Source: Deltaproteobacteria bacterium (GTDB lineage Bacteria; Desulfobacterota; GWC2-55-46; JAJCZF01). From it: a DNA stretch of 48,547 bases. The stretch's first letter is position 1. Each line of letters begins with the position of its first letter. The stretch is taken from positions 1 through 48,547 of the forward strand of contig JAJCZF010000009.1 in assembly GCA_029262535.1 (NCBI GenBank), given 5' to 3'. A model generated the notes under the pieces. That model was not told the DNA's origin and made no database searches. It saw nothing but the letters and a program-made list of their open reading frames with translations. Of this stretch, positions 20,667 through 29,793 are shown piece by piece. The position numbers were made by a program, and so were the translations under genes.

Positions 20667-22034
20667 TTAACCCGCGCTTACGTCAAGCTCCGATAACAAG
20701 AGGCTCGGAGAGCCTATCGAACCCATGAAGCGCATATCGCTTCCCACCGCCGAAACCTTCTTAAAGAGCCCCAGGAGGTCGCCCGAAACGGCGATGCCGC
20801 GCACCGGACGCGTCACCTTTCCGCCTTGCACAAGAAAGCCCTGAGCGCCGAGGGAAAATTCGCCCGTTACCGGATTTATGGTATGGACACCGAGCAGGTC
20901 GGTGATGAAGAAGCCGTCGTGCATGTCGCCAAGTAAATTTTCAAAGGAGCGTTCGCCTTTTTCTATATAAAAATTGGAGGTTCCGATACCCGGCGGTCCC
21001 TTAAAACCGCCCCTCGCGGAACTGCCAGTTGACTCTGCTCCGGCTCTGGAGGCCCAGTAACTGTCATATAGATAACCCTCAAGTACGCCGCCGGTTACGA
21101 GCGGGGTCCTCCTGGTCAGGACCCCTTCGCCGTCTGTCTCACTCGTTGCCCAGCCACCCGGCATGAGGCCGTCGTCAACAATATTTATGCAAGGGGCCGC
21201 GATCTCTTCACCGACCTTGCCGGCGAGCATGGAGCGCCCCTTTAAGACACTATCTCCGTGAAGCGAGCTTGAGAGCGTACCGAGCAGATCCATGACCACG
21301 GTATTTTCAAGGATAACGGGGCAACGTTTCGACTCGGTCTTTTCAGCGCCAAGCAGGGCCACGGCGCGTTCGGCGGCCTTTCTTCCGACCCCTTCAGGGT
21401 CAACGACAGAGTGAAGGTGATCCATCGAGACCTCCCACGCGATCTGTGATTCGCCTTTTTCCTCTGCCACTACGGCTATGGAGGCGGTAAAGTATGTCGC
21501 CTCGTCTGTCGTATCAAGGCCATTCGAGTTGACAAGGCGAGAGGCCGCAAATGTCTCTCCGTATGAAGACTTTCTTACACGCGCCACGCGCGGGTCGCAG
21601 TCGCGCGCTACCCTCTCGGCAAGTTTTGCCGATTCTATCTTTTCACCGTCGGTAAGCGCGCCGGATGCCGTATCGACCAGATCGCCCAGCTCCACCGCCG
21701 CCGCCCTCTTCTTGGGATGAGGAAAAGATAGATGGGGGTCCGCCTCCATCTCCGAAGAGCCCGCGATAGTATCTTCCACAAGCCTTTCGAGCGCGGCTCG
21801 TTCAAGCACGGTCGTAAAACCGAAACCGGGGCGTCCCCCTTTTATCGTCCTTATGGAGGCCCCAATCGACTTTCGGACCTTGTATGAGTCTACCTCGTCG
21901 CCCTTGGTCTCTATCGAGAGGCCGCTATCGACCGCGAGGAATATCTCGTACTCGTCTGCCGCCTTTTCAAGCAAGCGTCCAAGGGTCGCCACTGTCTCGT
22001 CGACCTCTTTTGATTTTAGTATATCTCTATTCAC
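20667..22034 (-). CDS. pmbA: TldD/PmbA (TldE) family metalloprotease subunit
   Basis: About 455 residues of PmbA/TldE type: VDSGLSIETKGDEVDSYKVR at the start, ASIRTIKGGRPGFGFT, VNSNGLDTTDEATYFTASIA in the middle and GAQGFLVQGGKVTRPVRGIA...SGDLLGLFKKV at the end. TldE forms a heterodimer with the zinc protease TldD and has itself no HExxxH site; none is visible here. The complex matures peptide products such as microcins and clears unfolded peptides. No tldD is in the window. GTG at 22034 is chosen because GGAGG lies just upstream; a longer TTG start at 22055 would overlap that site. Confidence 0.87.
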   Translation of the reverse strand: MNRDILKSKEVDETVATLGRLLEKAADEYEIFLAVDSGLSIETKGDEVDSYKVRKSIGASIRTIKGGRPGFGFTTVLERAALERLVEDTIAGSSEMEADPHLSFPHPKKRAAAVELGDLVDTASGALTDGEKIESAKLAERVARDCDPRVARVRKSSYGETFAASRLVNSNGLDTTDEATYFTASIAVVAEEKGESQIAWEVSMDHLHSVVDPEGVGRKAAERAVALLGAEKTESKRCPVILENTVVMDLLGTLSSSLHGDSVLKGRSMLAGKVGEEIAAPCINIVDDGLMPGGWATSETDGEGVLTRRTPLVTGGVLEGYLYDSYWASRAGAESTGSSARGGFKGPPGIGTSNFYIEKGERSFENLLGDMHDGFFITDLLGVHTINPVTGEFSLGAQGFLVQGGKVTRPVRGIAVSGDLLGLFKKVSAVGSDMRFMGSIGSPSLLLSELDVSAG

Positions 22035-22131
22035 AAAACCTCCGGTAATCTTCAATCTAGATTTTCAACAGATATTTCTAATACAGATACTTTTAACAGA
22101 GCGCCCCGGTTTTTACCACCACTATTGCACA

Positions 22132-22177
22132 CAGGTGTGCTCCTTTCGCCCACACAAGTGTGGTTCTATTTCGCGCA
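22132..22177. repeat. CACACAGGTGTGG repeat, two tandem copies
   Basis: CACACAGGTGTGCTCCTTTC and CCACACAAGTGTGGTTCTAT stand side by side, each ending in (T)TCGC(G). They match the units at 9511 and 12978. The surrounding 22056-22243 gap between pmbA and the membrane protein gene holds nothing else I can identify. Confidence 0.7.
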
Positions 22178-22243
22178 TCAACTGCTTTAACTCCCTAAAG
22201 GCCCTGCTACGCGTCATAGCTCTTTACATACCGCGGAAATAGC

Positions 22244-23674
22244 CTATTCCTTCCGTGCCCAGACCCGCACCAGCAGTAGGGCCGAGGTAAAGGTTATTAC
22301 CGGGATATAGGTCATAAGGTTTCTGTTGAGGCCGGTCCTTTGCGTCACAGCCGTCACCTCAAGCGTCAGGTAGATGAATAAAAATGCGCCGATAACAAGC
22401 AGAAGGAATATATAGAGATACCTGAGTTCGCTCTTGACGACCGTCCTTATGCCGAAGACCGAAAGCACTATCCAAAAAGGCACAATCAGATTAAAGCCCC
22501 CGTGCCTGAAGAAGTACTCCTTAAATATCAACCAAAAGACCTCGAAATGCAGACCGCGCTCCGCGCCCTCAGCGTACTTTGGGTCCGATAACCACTCCAT
22601 CTCTGAGCCCGCACCGCTATGACCGTAACCCACGTCAAAAGCGATCTTAAAGATCAACCACGGCCCGGCGATTACGATAAAGGGCACGACATATGATAAA
22701 AGCAGTCTCCACGAAAGCCCCTTTGCTTTTATGAATAAGGCTACTACGATACCGGCGGCAATATAAAATATAAGCCCTTCGTTTTTAGTAAAGACCGCCA
22801 TTGCCAGGAAGAGCGCCGATATCATAAGCAATTTCGCACCCTGCTTTGCGCCGGAACCTTCTTCTATAAATCTATAGAAGAATACGATACCAGCAAGTGT
22901 ATAGTAGGCAAGCGCCAGATCCGAGTAGGCGTCGGTCGCGTGAAAAACGATAAGCGGCAGGCTCGCCAGAAACCAGCTCCAAAGAAGCGCGTATAAAGCG
23001 CCGCACCGCCTCTTGAGGCCGTAAAAGAGGACGCCTGCCAGACCGACATAATATAAGGCCGAGTGGATCTTAACATAGGCCTCATGAAAGGAGCCGACCC
23101 AGAGCGCGGACCAGACCTCAAGTAAGGGCATCTGAAGCGGATGGCCCAGAAACTCCCTGTAACCGCTACCGAAAAAATGCTCATTTGAACTATCAAGCAT
23201 TAAGCCGCCCTCGTAATAGAAAAACTTGGCCGCCGCAGACCAGTTGGTCCACGAATCAAAGGAATATACGGGCCGAAGCAGTGACTCGTAAAAGACAAAA
23301 CCTATCTTCAAAGCAAAGAGTCCAAGGAGTCCAAAGGTAATTATAAGAATGAAAGCCTTCCCCCCTGCAAAGGAGCCTGATAGACCGCCGCACCCAAAAA
23401 CCCCGCCTTTGGGAAGTAAACCGCCTGCGCGGACAGTCAGGATAAGAAAGATTATTGCCGATAAGAACTGTATAACCGTAATCGTAACGAGAGCAAAGCT
23501 TATACCTAAGAGGCCCAACAAAAAGATTTCGAAACTGAGAATACCAAACCCCAGACCAAGCCCCAAAAAGAGACGTTCAAGGAGAGTCGAAGCTTCGTCA
23601 CGGGCCAAAAGCCACGAGGCAAAGAGATAACCCGTTACCCAGGGGATTAGTATCGATAAGATAAGGCCCGTCAC
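22244..23674 (-). CDS. GT-C/GT39-like polytopic glycosyltransferase
   Basis: The 476-residue protein has about 11-12 membrane spans. After TM2-3 comes the large extracytoplasmic loop typical of the GT-C fold, with acidic and aromatic residues (YSFDSWTNWSAAAKFFYYEG, then GHPLQMPLLEVWSALWVG) and a later FHATDAYSDLALAYY. Such enzymes move sugars from polyprenyl-phosphate donors onto lipids or proteins. Donor and acceptor are unknown. Its GTG start overlaps the stop of the preceding gene by four bases (GTGA), so the two proteins are made together. Confidence 0.72.
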   Translation of the reverse strand: MTGLILSILIPWVTGYLFASWLLARDEASTLLERLFLGLGLGFGILSFEIFLLGLLGISFALVTITVIQFLSAIIFLILTVRAGGLLPKGGVFGCGGLSGSFAGGKAFILIITFGLLGLFALKIGFVFYESLLRPVYSFDSWTNWSAAAKFFYYEGGLMLDSSNEHFFGSGYREFLGHPLQMPLLEVWSALWVGSFHEAYVKIHSALYYVGLAGVLFYGLKRRCGALYALLWSWFLASLPLIVFHATDAYSDLALAYYTLAGIVFFYRFIEEGSGAKQGAKLLMISALFLAMAVFTKNEGLIFYIAAGIVVALFIKAKGLSWRLLLSYVVPFIVIAGPWLIFKIAFDVGYGHSGAGSEMEWLSDPKYAEGAERGLHFEVFWLIFKEYFFRHGGFNLIVPFWIVLSVFGIRTVVKSELRYLYIFLLLVIGAFLFIYLTLEVTAVTQRTGLNRNLMTYIPVITFTSALLLVRVWARKE

Positions 23675-24828
23675 TTCGACCTCCCAAGATCTCTACGCCT
23701 GTATAATGCCGCATGGTCGCCCTCGTAGGTATATACCTTTTCCAACCCTTTTATAAGATTCTGCCCGGAACTAAGGCTGCCCGATGATTTATCAAAGACA
23801 AGGTCTGGGTCAAAAAATACCCATAGGTACTCAGGGTCCGCTGAGCTATCTACCGGTAATAGAAAATAACGCGCAAGTTTGGCCTGCCTGCTCTGGTGGC
23901 TCTTAAAGGCCGGGCCGATACGCGCGCCGTCGTCCACGGCAAGTTTGATCTCACTGAAAAAATCAAATAGGTACTCATGCGGAGAGCCGAATAAGAGGGC
24001 CTGTCTGGCAACGACATCCTTGCCTTGCATGGCGCGTCTGTCGCGCTGATAGGTCACGGCCCAGTTATAGTCCATCCTGATGAGAAAAATGACGGAGAGT
24101 ATTATAAAGGCGACTATTACCGGCCTTCTGGCCGAATAGAAAGAGAGGCCGCGCCCCCTTACGATAAAATATATCAGGCTAAGAATAAAGACGACGCCGA
24201 TAAGAATATAAGAGATAGTCAGAAATGAAAACGAACCGAAGCGCGGGCTATCCACATAATTAATAATCTCGAAGACGACCGGGTCGGGCCTCCAAAAACC
24301 CTCCCACACGGCACCTGTAAGACCCGCCAGACCGGGTCTATATAAACGTAACGAATCAAAGGCCAGGCCGGATATCTCGCCATGCGCCTTTATTGCCACG
24401 CCGTAGAGCTCTTTATGTGATGGAAGCAGTGTGGCCAGGTAAACCCTGTGCTCTCTAAAAAGACCGCCTCCACGAATATGAAACTTGGTATAACCGCTTG
24501 TATTATCCAGGGAAAAGGCCGTGACCTCGACAAGGGCGTCACGCGGGCTCTTTACTCTAAAAGAGAGAACCAGACCGGATAGATTAGCGTCGCCATCAAG
24601 CCCGGCATTAGGCATTAACGGACGCGGTGATCTTAACTCGGGAGAAAATCCGTTATCTATAACGAGACTTCCGTTCTCTACCCTGGACTCGCCACCCCGA
24701 ACGAGCCAGCCGGAGGCGCTGTCGCCTTTATCAAATTCCCACAGAAGATCAGCGGATAACGAAGAGGCTGGAAAAAGTAAAAGAAGAAGGAATAAGAGCA
24801 GCTTTGTTCTTTTAAGGAGGAGGGCCAC
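23671..24828 (-). CDS. Exported membrane-anchored protein with carbohydrate-binding-like domain
   Basis: No family is recognised. A signal sequence (LLLFLLLLLFPASSLSA) leads to a ~150-residue beta-rich domain (LWEFDKGDSASGWLVRGGES ... LSGLVLSFRVKSPRDALVEV), which has the look of a carbohydrate-binding jelly roll. Two membrane spans (about 205-225 and 240-256) follow, then a C-terminal soluble region (DVVARQALLFGSPHEYLFDF ... VYTYEGDHAALYRRRD). The start is GTG at 24828, with TAGGAG upstream overlapping the stop region of the acetyltransferase gene. Coupling to the GT39-like gene suggests a partner in glycan assembly. Confidence 0.65.
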   Translation of the reverse strand: MALLLKRTKLLLFLLLLLFPASSLSADLLWEFDKGDSASGWLVRGGESRVENGSLVIDNGFSPELRSPRPLMPNAGLDGDANLSGLVLSFRVKSPRDALVEVTAFSLDNTSGYTKFHIRGGGLFREHRVYLATLLPSHKELYGVAIKAHGEISGLAFDSLRLYRPGLAGLTGAVWEGFWRPDPVVFEIINYVDSPRFGSFSFLTISYILIGVVFILSLIYFIVRGRGLSFYSARRPVIVAFIILSVIFLIRMDYNWAVTYQRDRRAMQGKDVVARQALLFGSPHEYLFDFFSEIKLAVDDGARIGPAFKSHQSRQAKLARYFLLPVDSSADPEYLWVFFDPDLVFDKSSGSLSSGQNLIKGLEKVYTYEGDHAALYRRRDLGRSK

Positions 24829-24837
24829 GGGGGGCTC

Positions 24838-25287
24838 CTAGAGTTCGAGTATGACGGCGGTCTCGTCACAGTTGGGAAACTTTGAGCACTTTATACACTC
24901 GGTCCAAATCTTATGGGGAAGCGTCTCCTTATCTGTCACCGAAAAGCCGAGCCTTTGAAAAAAATCATGGCTGTAGGTGAGGGCAAAGACCTTTGATAGT
25001 CCGATAGCCTTCGCTTCACTAATCGAGGCCTCGACCAGCGCCCGCCCTACGCCTTGACCGGTATGGCCTTCGGTTACTGCCAAAGAACGCACCTCTCCGA
25101 GTCCGTCGAGACAGATATGAAGGGCGCATGTTCCTACCACCTCGCCACCCTCTTCAAAGACGTAAAAGGACCTGATATTGGAATATATCTCCGACTTGGG
25201 ACGCGGAAGCATATTGCCCTGAGTGGCGAAGGAATCGACCAGCCCGGCTATCCGGTCCACATCGGTAAGTATCGCTTTTCTAATCAT
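24838..25287 (-). CDS. argA: N-acetylglutamate synthase-type GNAT acetyltransferase
   Basis: The 149-residue GNAT protein contains RSFYVFEEGGEVVGTCALHI, the acetyl-CoA loop VTEGHTGQGVGRALVE (Q/RxxGxG/A type), and the tail LPHKIWTECIKCSKFPNCDE with a CX2C-x4-C arrangement. That tail is typical of the short ArgA-like enzymes that catalyse the first step of arginine synthesis and of the domain fused to ArgH in some bacteria. No amino-acid-kinase domain is present. Other arginine genes are absent here, so the symbol rests on sequence alone. Its ATG overlaps the recN stop (ATGA). Confidence 0.78.
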   Translation of the reverse strand: MIRKAILTDVDRIAGLVDSFATQGNMLPRPKSEIYSNIRSFYVFEEGGEVVGTCALHICLDGLGEVRSLAVTEGHTGQGVGRALVEASISEAKAIGLSKVFALTYSHDFFQRLGFSVTDKETLPHKIWTECIKCSKFPNCDETAVILEL

Positions 25288-26957
25288 ATATTACCTGCCA
25301 AAAGTTCTTTCGCATGTTCTATCGCTATACCGTCCGCTGCCCCCGCGGCTCCGCCGAGCATGCGTGATATCTCAATCACCTTTTCGTCATCCGTTAGCCT
25401 CGTTACGCGCGTCACCGTTCGTCCGTCCTCATCCGGCCCTTTTGATACATTATAATGAGTATCGGCCATTGCCGCTATCTGAGGCAAGTGCGTTATACAG
25501 AGCACTTGATTGGCCAGAGAAACATCCTTTATCATGCGCCCGACATTCGTACCCATGTCTGCCCCGACCCCGGTATCGACCTCGTCGAATACGAGTGTAG
25601 GCACGCGCTTTACGGATGTGGATCTCTTAACCGCGAGCATGATACGAGATAGCTCGCCGCCGGAGGCGATCTTTGCCAGAGGCTTGAGCTCCTCGCCGGG
25701 ATTGGGGCTTATCATGAAAGATATCGTATCGGCCCCGTCTTCGGTCGCGGCCTCAAGCCCGACGGTCTCTATATCTATCTCAAGTACTGCGCCTTGCATA
25801 CCAAGTTTTTTAAGCTCTGCCTCTATATCGGCCTTAAAACCGGTGGCGGCCTTAGTGCGCACGGCGGTAAGCTTCGAGGCCGTCTCTCTTACCCGCTCGC
25901 CGGCTTCTTCTGCCTCGCCTTCGAGCGCGGTAAGCTGTTCGTCGTAGGACTCTATCTTTTTAAGCTCTTCACCAAGCAAGAGACCCTTTTCAATAACACT
26001 TGATAGAGTACTACCGTATTTTCTCTTTAATGTGGCGATTAAGTCAAGTCTATCTTCCAGCTCTATAAGGATTTCCGCGTCAAAACCATCGCCGCGCGAA
26101 CGGTCCCTGAGGGACGAGGCCGCCTCTTCTATCTCGTAGAGAGAACGCTCAAGCTCCGTTGCCACGCTCTTGAGAGAGTCGTCATAACCGGAGACCTCTT
26201 TCAGCTCATTTACAACACGACCGAGTTTTTCTACAATAGACCCGTCGTCCGAGTATAAGACGGCCTCGCCACTGGCTGCGGCGCGAACTATATTTTCAAA
26301 ATTTTTCAGAGAGTCGCGTTCTTTTGATAACTCTTCCTCCTCGCCTTCGGAGAGAGCCGCGTCGCTTATCTCTTTTAACTGAAACTCCTTTAACTCCCGG
26401 TCGGCCGTTGCATTTTCTATATCGCGCTTAAGGGCGCTAAGGGTTGATTTGGCCGCGTTCCACTGTGCAAATCGAAGGGCCATCTCTTTACGAAGTCCAC
26501 CGCACGCGGCATAGTCGTCCAATAGATCAAGCTGCTCTTCCGTCTTTGTAAGGCTCTGGTGCTGACTTTGACCGCATATCTCGACAAGGGGCGAGGCGAT
26601 CTCGGCAAGGGTCGCAAGGGTCGCAAAGGCCCCGTTTATATGGACCTTGCTTCGGCCCGACCGCTGAACCGTGCGCCTTATAACGAGCGTATCGGAGGGG
26701 GTCAGCCCCGCGCCTTCAAGAAGTGTGACGAATCTCTTTATATTGGAGATATCAAAGAGGGCTTCTACCACGGCCTCGTCGGCCCCGGTCCTAACGAGCT
26801 CGGTCGAAGCGCGGTCGCCGAGCACGAGATCAAGCGCGTCCATTATAATCGACTTCCCGGCCCCGGTCTCACCTGTAAAGGCGTTCAGCCCCGGCCCGAG
26901 TGTGAGCGTGAGGCTTTCGATAATAGCGAAATCTTTAATACTGAGGTCAACAAGCAT
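25284..26957 (-). CDS. recN: DNA repair protein RecN
   Basis: This SMC-like ATPase of double-strand-break repair has the normal 557 residues. Walker A is GETGAGKSII (29-38), with LRLGD-like GDRASTELVRTGADEAVVEA after it. Two coiled-coil arms (about 160-235 and 300-370) flank a short hinge. ISPNPGEELKPLAKIASGGE gives the signature motif SGGELSR, and TLVFDEVDTGVGADM is Walker B. It lies 32 bp after nadK on the same strand and overlaps the acetyltransferase gene. The nadK-recN order is common in many bacteria. Confidence 0.94.
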   Translation of the reverse strand: MLVDLSIKDFAIIESLTLTLGPGLNAFTGETGAGKSIIMDALDLVLGDRASTELVRTGADEAVVEALFDISNIKRFVTLLEGAGLTPSDTLVIRRTVQRSGRSKVHINGAFATLATLAEIASPLVEICGQSQHQSLTKTEEQLDLLDDYAACGGLRKEMALRFAQWNAAKSTLSALKRDIENATADRELKEFQLKEISDAALSEGEEEELSKERDSLKNFENIVRAAASGEAVLYSDDGSIVEKLGRVVNELKEVSGYDDSLKSVATELERSLYEIEEAASSLRDRSRGDGFDAEILIELEDRLDLIATLKRKYGSTLSSVIEKGLLLGEELKKIESYDEQLTALEGEAEEAGERVRETASKLTAVRTKAATGFKADIEAELKKLGMQGAVLEIDIETVGLEAATEDGADTISFMISPNPGEELKPLAKIASGGELSRIMLAVKRSTSVKRVPTLVFDEVDTGVGADMGTNVGRMIKDVSLANQVLCITHLPQIAAMADTHYNVSKGPDEDGRTVTRVTRLTDDEKVIEISRMLGGAAGAADGIAIEHAKELLAGNI

Positions 26958-26989
26958 GGTTTTAAACGCGTTTCAAGAAGAGTTTCTTA

Positions 26990-27877
26990 TTACCTGATAG
27001 GCTTATCATCGTCGGGCGGCTCCCAGAGCAACCTCTCTCTCAAGATATCAAAGTAACCCCTGCTCTCGTGCGTTACGAGCTGCACAACCGCCGGGTCCCT
27101 TTTAATTTCGATCATATCCCCTCCTAGAAGCTCCATATCTGTCTGTCCGTCGAGGCTCATGATATATCTTGACTCTTTATCCGGCAGCCTTATATCCACG
27201 GACATATAGTCGGGGATGACAACGGGCTTCTTGGTGAGATTAAAAGGGCATATCGGCGCGACGATTATCGAATGTATCGAAGGGTATAATATCGGACCGG
27301 TCGCCGAGAGCGAATAGGCCGTTGAACCCGTAGGTGTCGCCACTATCAGACCGTCTGCGCGATAGGTCGTTACATACTGCTTATTTATACTCGTCTCCAA
27401 CATGACGAGACGCACCATCGAGTGTTTGATAACGACGTCGTTTAGCACACGGTGAGTACTTATAGGCTCACCACCCCTCCTGACGACGACCGATAATAAC
27501 ATGCGCTCTTCAACATCGTAGGTGCCGCTCAAGAGCATCTCAAGCATCGGGTATATCTCGTCGAGCGTTACAGCCGTTAGAAAGCCGAGCCCCCCCTGAT
27601 TTACCCCCAGGAGCGGTATCTCCTTGCCGTTAAGCAGCTTTACGGTGTGGAGCATGGTGCCGTCGCCGCCAAGGACAAGGATAGCGTCAACCCTTGAAGC
27701 AAGATCCTCAGGCCTTACGAACTTCGCGTGTTTTATGACTACACCGAGCCGTGTCTCGACAAAGACCTCACAGCCCTTGTCGCCGAGCCAACGCGCGACC
27801 TCGTCACAGGTCGTTATGGCCTGCGGCTTTCCGGTCCTTACGATGATGCCTATCTTTTTTATCTTCTCTTTTGTCAT
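26990..27877 (-). CDS. nadK: NAD kinase
   Basis: This enzyme phosphorylates NAD to NADP. The 295 residues carry the GGDGT motif (70-74, LVLGGDGTMLHTVK), GVNQGGLGFLT, the acidic NDVVIK segment and TPTGSTAYSLSATGPI, all diagnostic. Length and order are standard. It precedes recN and follows the alcohol dehydrogenase gene by ~37 bp. Confidence 0.95.
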   Translation of the reverse strand: MTKEKIKKIGIIVRTGKPQAITTCDEVARWLGDKGCEVFVETRLGVVIKHAKFVRPEDLASRVDAILVLGGDGTMLHTVKLLNGKEIPLLGVNQGGLGFLTAVTLDEIYPMLEMLLSGTYDVEERMLLSVVVRRGGEPISTHRVLNDVVIKHSMVRLVMLETSINKQYVTTYRADGLIVATPTGSTAYSLSATGPILYPSIHSIIVAPICPFNLTKKPVVIPDYMSVDIRLPDKESRYIMSLDGQTDMELLGGDMIEIKRDPAVVQLVTHESRGYFDILRERLLWEPPDDDKPIR

Positions 27878-27914
27878 AAAAAAAGTTCCGGGTCAATGGA
27901 AATTGAGCAACTCT

Positions 27915-28937
27915 TTAGGTCTGTGGTTCGATAATAACCTTCATGGAATCGCCCGCGCCGCTAACGAGCGAAAAACCTTCGCCCGCCTCTTCAAGCGGAA
28001 ACCTGTGCGTCACCATATCCTCAACCGCCACGCGACCGCTACCGATGAGATCGAGCGCTTTTAACGTATCTGTCGGCGGAGATGCGTAAGAATTTATGAT
28101 AGAGATATTATTCGCCCACAGATCAAATAAAGGAAACGGGTATGTCTCACCCGGCTCCTTTGGAGCAAAAAATATTATAGCCCCGCCGCGCTCCACGCAG
28201 TCGAAGGCCGTCTTTATTGCGCTATCGGAGCCGGCGCAGAGAACTACCAGGTCGGCAAGCCTGCCGTCTTTTGCAGTCATTGCGGCCTTTATATCTTCTC
28301 TGGCATCAAGCACCAAGTCGGCCCCGGCTTTCTTAGCCGCCTCGATACGGTACGGGTTGATATCGGTAGCCGTTATCGGCCCGGCCCCTAGAGCGAGCGC
28401 AAGCTTAATGTGCAAGATACCGGAGATGCCGCTGCCGAGCACCAGCACGCTCTGTCCCGCTTTGAACCCGGCCCGCTCCATGCCTCTTAGAACACAACCG
28501 AGAGGCTCTGAAAAAGAACCCTCAACAAAACTCATCGAATCGGGCAGCTTAAAGACCCCCCGGTCTACATTGATCGCAGGAATGCGCACATATTCGCAAA
28601 AGCCGCCCGGATAGAATGTCGTTGTCCGTAGCGTATCACATACCGAGAAGTTACCCGCAAGACAGTACCTGCAGGTATTACAGGGTATGTGGTGGGCGAC
28701 CGTCACCCGGTCGCCCACCGCAAAACGCGTCACTCCGTCGCCGATCTCTTCGACCGTTCCTGCTATTTCATGGCCCAGGACGATCGGGGCCTTCTTTATG
28801 CGATACCACTCCATGACGTCGCTACCGCAAAGACCGCTGGCGAATATCTTTACCAGTATCTCGCCCGGCCCGATCTCTGGGCGCGGCACATCTTCGAGGC
28901 GTACGTCGGAGTTTGTATAATATACGGCTGCCTTCAA
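27915..28937 (-). CDS. Zinc-dependent medium-chain alcohol/polyol dehydrogenase
   Basis: This MDR-superfamily enzyme has 340 residues. The catalytic zinc site comes from CGSDVMEWY and GHEIAGTVEEIGDGV. The structural zinc site is four Cys in CNTCRYCLAGNFSVC. The Rossmann motif is VLGSGISGILHIKLALALGA, with TDINPYR after beta-2, which points to NAD. It is closest in feel to threonine/sorbitol dehydrogenases, but the substrate is unknown. TTG start with AAGGAG 8 bases upstream; 16 bp separate it from the aldolase gene upstream, so they form a pair. Confidence 0.85.
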   Translation of the reverse strand: MKAAVYYTNSDVRLEDVPRPEIGPGEILVKIFASGLCGSDVMEWYRIKKAPIVLGHEIAGTVEEIGDGVTRFAVGDRVTVAHHIPCNTCRYCLAGNFSVCDTLRTTTFYPGGFCEYVRIPAINVDRGVFKLPDSMSFVEGSFSEPLGCVLRGMERAGFKAGQSVLVLGSGISGILHIKLALALGAGPITATDINPYRIEAAKKAGADLVLDAREDIKAAMTAKDGRLADLVVLCAGSDSAIKTAFDCVERGGAIIFFAPKEPGETYPFPLFDLWANNISIINSYASPPTDTLKALDLIGSGRVAVEDMVTHRFPLEEAGEGFSLVSGAGDSMKVIIEPQT

Positions 28938-28953
28938 TTAAAGACTCCTTAGC

Positions 28954-29793
28954 TTAACTTTTCTTTGCTTTGGCCTTTGCCTTGGGCTTGCTCTTCTTCT
29001 TTGCCTTGTTTTCGTCGGCTACGAGATCGTTGAACATATTGAGTCCCTTCTTGTGCGTGAGATTCTCGTGCACAACGGCGCGTATCGTCCTGATCATCGG
29101 GACCGGATACTCGCTCTGGAAGATATTTCTACCCATATCCACACCTGCCGCGCCGCGCTTTACCGCGTCGGCTGCGAGTTTAATCGCGTCGGACTCCGGT
29201 ATCTTCTTACCACCCGCTATGACAATCGGCACCGGGCAGTTCTTTACGACCGTCTCGAAGTCGTCACAGTAATAGGTCTTTACGATATGCGCCCCAAGCT
29301 CGGCAGATATCCTGCAGGCAAGCCCGAGGTAACGCGAATCACGAACCATATCCTTGCCCACAGCCGTAACTGCAAGGACAGGCACGGCAAAGTCGTTGGC
29401 CATATCCACCAGGTCGGCAAGCCCTAAGAGGGTCTGCTTTTCAAGATCGGAACCGACGAATACCGAAAGGGCGACACCGGCGACATTCATACGAAGCGCG
29501 TCCTGAATCGAAACGGTAAGCCCCTCGTCAGATAGTTCGCCTAGTATGCTGGTTCCGCCCGATACCCTGAGAACTATCGGCACGTCAACCTGCGGGTCCA
29601 CGCAAGACCTCAAAACACCGCGCGTGAGCATCAAAGTATCAGCATACTCAACAAGCGGTTTGACGGTCTCGCCCGGCTCTTCAAGGCCCGACGTAGGGCC
29701 TAAGAAATAACCGTGATCCACGGCCAGCATGACGGTTCTGCCGGTATCAGGTCTGATTATCTTCGATATACGATTTTCAAGTCCCCATTCCAT
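28954..29793 (-). CDS. LsrF/DhnA-type class I aldolase with Lys-rich tail
   Basis: The 279-residue TIM-barrel protein is of the DeoC/FbaB/LsrF group: VMLAVDHGYFLGP at the start, the Schiff-base lysine in GAHIVKTYYCDDF, VIAGGKKIPESDA and GVDMGRNIFQSEYP at the phosphate-binding end. LsrF cleaves phosphorylated AI-2 products; archaeal relatives make C7 sugars for aromatic amino acids or act as fructose-bisphosphate aldolase. No lsr genes are near, so the substrate is open. The last ~25 residues are an alternating Lys-Ala tail (KKKSKPKAKAKAKKS). The ATG has AAGGAGG upstream. It is coupled to the Zn-dehydrogenase and divergent from the radical-SAM operon. Confidence 0.82.
   Translation of the reverse strand: MEWGLENRISKIIRPDTGRTVMLAVDHGYFLGPTSGLEEPGETVKPLVEYADTLMLTRGVLRSCVDPQVDVPIVLRVSGGTSILGELSDEGLTVSIQDALRMNVAGVALSVFVGSDLEKQTLLGLADLVDMANDFAVPVLAVTAVGKDMVRDSRYLGLACRISAELGAHIVKTYYCDDFETVVKNCPVPIVIAGGKKIPESDAIKLAADAVKRGAAGVDMGRNIFQSEYPVPMIRTIRAVVHENLTHKKGLNMFNDLVADENKAKKKSKPKAKAKAKKS

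Noticed and set aside
28954..29793. AI-2 (lsr) processing as the role of the aldolase
   Set aside because: No lsrK, lsrR, lsrG or lsr transporter is present; family membership alone does not fix the substrate.
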